Assembly (NCBI GenBank): GCA_021202275.1
Contig: JAJQDI010000026.1
Coordinates: 1 to 64,000, forward strand
Source: Bacteroides sp.
Lineage (GTDB): Bacteria; Bacteroidota; Bacteroidia; Bacteroidales; Bacteroidaceae
DNA: 64,000 nucleotides
Reading direction: 5' to 3'
Position 1 is the first letter of the stretch, and each line of letters opens with the position of its first letter. Below the pieces are notes generated by a model that saw nothing but the letters and a program-made list of their open reading frames with translations, did no database searches and was not told where the DNA came from. Positions 62,232 to 64,000 of the stretch are shown here, in pieces. Made by a program: the position numbers and the translations under genes.

Positions 62232-63581
62232 ATGAAAAAGACTTTCAAGTATGCATGGCTGATGGTTGCCGCTCTGGCGGTAGGCCTGTGGAGCTGTTCG
62301 AAGAGTGACGATACGCCTGATAAGAGCGGGGATGTAACAGAGGGTAAAGCTGCTACCGTTCAGTTGCGCCTCGCTTTCCCTCAGACGTATGCGGCGGACG
62401 TAAATGCTAAGGATACAGAAAATGAGGTGAAAAAGGTTTACCTCTACATCCTGAATGCAGACAATGGTGCGATTGTAACTTATCAGGAGTTTGATGTGGC
62501 TGATCTGACTCCTAACGGAAACAACAACTATACTTCCAGCAGTATCCGTACGACTTCCGGCAATCGTAAGATCTTTGCAGGGGTAAATCTTCCTATAGCT
62601 ATGCGTAACAACATTTCTCAGAACGGCTTATCTGCTATTGATGAAACCACCGTGTATGATCTGGGATTGGGTGAGTTGAATGATACGATTGGTATTGGTT
62701 TCTCTATGTTCAGCACACAAGTTCTGGAAAAGACTTTGCTTTCCGATGAGGATTCTCCGACAGGTAACAGCATTACTATAGAGGTAGAACGTATGGTTGG
62801 AAAAGTGAGTGTGGTTGCCGATCTGGGTACTGTAGGGACTTGTACAGATGGTTCCGGTACGTTGGAAGATCTGGCTTTTGACCTGGGTATCATCAACAAG
62901 AAGACGTATGTGTTGCAGTATATGGATGGTGGAATTATCAAAGACCCCAATTACGCAGGCTATGCGCATTCCGGTGGTATTTTCGCACCGGGCAGTTACG
63001 ATGAAACCGATTTTTATGACTTCACCGGCAGCTATCTGGATGTGGATGACATTTCGGAAACGGACAACAGTGTGCTGAATGCCAAATATGCTCCGGAGAA
63101 TACGGCAGATCTTGCTCTTCAGGGCTCTAATACCTATATTTCTCTGAAAGGATATTTTGTTCCTACCCAATTCTCAGACGACCAGGGTGACCCTAAATCT
63201 GTAACTTATACCAAGGGAGAGGATTTCTGGACGGTTGATGATGCCACTAACGGTTTGAAATTCTTTGATGATAGGGACGAGGCTGCTGATTACGCAGAAA
63301 ACATACTTGGTATACCTGCTACAGATGTAGATGATGTGATTGTGGAGTATGCGGATGGTATTTGCTATTATAATCTGTATGTAAGTAAAGCCAACGGATA
63401 TAACTTCCTTCGCAATAACTATTATAAAGCCACAGTGACTGCGGTAAACTCTTTGGGTAACCCGGATCCGGGACCGGAAGATCCTGACCAGCCTGTGGAC
63501 GGAGACCTGGCAACGATAGAAGTTGAAATTGATATTGTTCCCTGGAACCTGATCCTTGAAGATCATGAAGCCGGCAAATAA
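62232..63581 (+). CDS. Mfa1-family major fimbrial subunit, cluster 2
   Basis: 449 residues, lipobox LWSC, then SKSDDTPDKSGD. Family marks: VKKVYLYILNADNGAIVTYQEFDV, SITIEVERMVGKVSVVADLG, and the end FLRNNYYKATVTAVNSLGNPDPGPEDPDQPVDGDLATIEVEIDIVPW. It has the same RN.YY....V..i..lG.P pattern as the fimbrillin at 5129-6502. Codon use is more AT-rich than neighbours by eye. Main shaft subunit by family. Confidence 0.85.
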   Translation: MKKTFKYAWLMVAALAVGLWSCSKSDDTPDKSGDVTEGKAATVQLRLAFPQTYAADVNAKDTENEVKKVYLYILNADNGAIVTYQEFDVADLTPNGNNNYTSSSIRTTSGNRKIFAGVNLPIAMRNNISQNGLSAIDETTVYDLGLGELNDTIGIGFSMFSTQVLEKTLLSDEDSPTGNSITIEVERMVGKVSVVADLGTVGTCTDGSGTLEDLAFDLGIINKKTYVLQYMDGGIIKDPNYAGYAHSGGIFAPGSYDETDFYDFTGSYLDVDDISETDNSVLNAKYAPENTADLALQGSNTYISLKGYFVPTQFSDDQGDPKSVTYTKGEDFWTVDDATNGLKFFDDRDEAADYAENILGIPATDVDDVIVEYADGICYYNLYVSKANGYNFLRNNYYKATVTAVNSLGNPDPGPEDPDQPVDGDLATIEVEIDIVPWNLILEDHEAGK

Positions 63582-63677
63582 AGAGTAATTTATTATAGAG
63601 TGGCTCCGGAGCCGTTTTCCCGTGGGGAGGCGGGTTCCGGTAGCACACCGATGAAAAACTTAGTTCATAAAAAAGGG

Positions 63678-64000
63678 ATGGATAGAAATAGATGCGCCGG
63701 GTGGTTGGTCGTAGGGACATGGTTACTGATGTTCCTGGTAGCTTCCTGTGTATACGATGGACGTTCGGACTGTCCGCCGGGCCACAGCCGGGTGCGCATC
63801 TATTTCTCTTATCCGTCGTTGAGCCTTTCCGGATACGACGGCATAGATCCGTCGGAAGCCTGGCGGGCCGATGTGTTTGTATTTGATGAAGAGGGGCTGT
63901 TTGTCAGCCGGCTCAGTGAAGAGGAGATTGTGCTGGATGGTACGTATTATATGGAAACGGTGCTTCCGTACGGAGCGTATCAGTTGGTCAGCTGGTTCAA
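63678..64000 (+). CDS. Mfa2/FimB-like anchor lipoprotein, 3' end outside window
   Basis: Open from ATG 63678 to the window edge (107 residues). Signal with lipobox LVASC, then VYDGRSDCPPGHSRVRIYFSYPSL and ADVFVFDEEGLFVSRL, LPYGAYQLVSWF, the FimB/Mfa2 pattern. Same position as the anchor in cluster 1. Confidence 0.8.
   Translation, partial: MDRNRCAGWLVVGTWLLMFLVASCVYDGRSDCPPGHSRVRIYFSYPSLSLSGYDGIDPSEAWRADVFVFDEEGLFVSRLSEEEIVLDGTYYMETVLPYGAYQLVSWF

Overview
The window looks like chromosomal DNA of a Bacteroidales bacterium, probably close to Parabacteroides or Bacteroides; genus is not decidable by eye. Reasons: a SusC/SusD pair, several FimA/Mfa-type (type V) pilus clusters with DUF3575, DUF3868 and DUF4906 proteins, a Bacteroidetes-type HU protein beside a VirE-like protein, TAnnTTTG promoter -7 boxes, and starts without Shine-Dalgarno sequences. 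No rRNA, tRNA or CRISPR array was found.

Layout. 1-8510 (minus): pilus cluster 1 in the order DUF3575, DUF3868/OmpA, major fimbrillin, Mfa2-like anchor, DUF4906-type tip protein (frameshifted), and a second such lipoprotein leaving the window. 9076-10101: threonine dehydrogenase. 10102-11117: about 1 kb without an intact gene, holding a 22-bp-period palindrome array. 11118-31209 (plus): a short WYL-type regulator, then a complete-looking extracellular contractile injection system (eCIS) locus: cap protein (DUF4255), unknown protein, sheath, two tube proteins, DUF5908, LysM hub protein, VgrG-like spike, PAAR tip, gp25, baseplate J, a possible fibre protein, Pvc12-like wedge, tape measure, AAA+ ATPase and a membrane protein. 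31676-32783: a small HTH protein divergent from an S24 (LexA/CI-like) repressor. 33745-39371: a third fimbrial group (fimbrillin, Mfa2-like, regulator, large surface lipoprotein). 40237-44229: an unknown lipoprotein, purB and a pseudouridine synthase. 44600-53277 (minus): CotH-like protein, SusD, SusC and a DUF6377-like regulator. 53481-54884: asnS. 54909-58577: a VirE-like/HU module bounded by a perfect 26-bp inverted repeat. 58890-59735: AraC-type regulator. 60123-64000 (plus): a second pilus cluster with the same gene order as cluster 1.

Two things stand out. First, the eCIS is disrupted as sequenced: gp25 has an in-frame TAG plus a one-base frameshift, and the baseplate J gene is cut by an in-frame TGA. 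Four other loci are also broken: the DUF4906 tip protein, a fimbrillin, the DUF6377 regulator and the VirE-like gene. The four frameshifts outside or inside the eCIS lie in homopolymer runs, so sequencing error, phase variation and gene decay must be told apart. Second, there is a family of at least four MITE-like repeats built on GAGACGCAC inverted arms. One copy, with nested inverted arms, exactly fills the gap between the spike and PAAR genes of the eCIS.

The eCIS genes encode a syringe-like particle: sheath and tubes form the contractile tail, the LysM/VgrG/PAAR proteins the spike, gp25, J and Pvc12-like the baseplate, and the ATPase acts in assembly. No cargo toxin is recognisable in the locus. 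The pilus clusters each pair lipoprotein pilins and anchors with outer-membrane-type accessory proteins.
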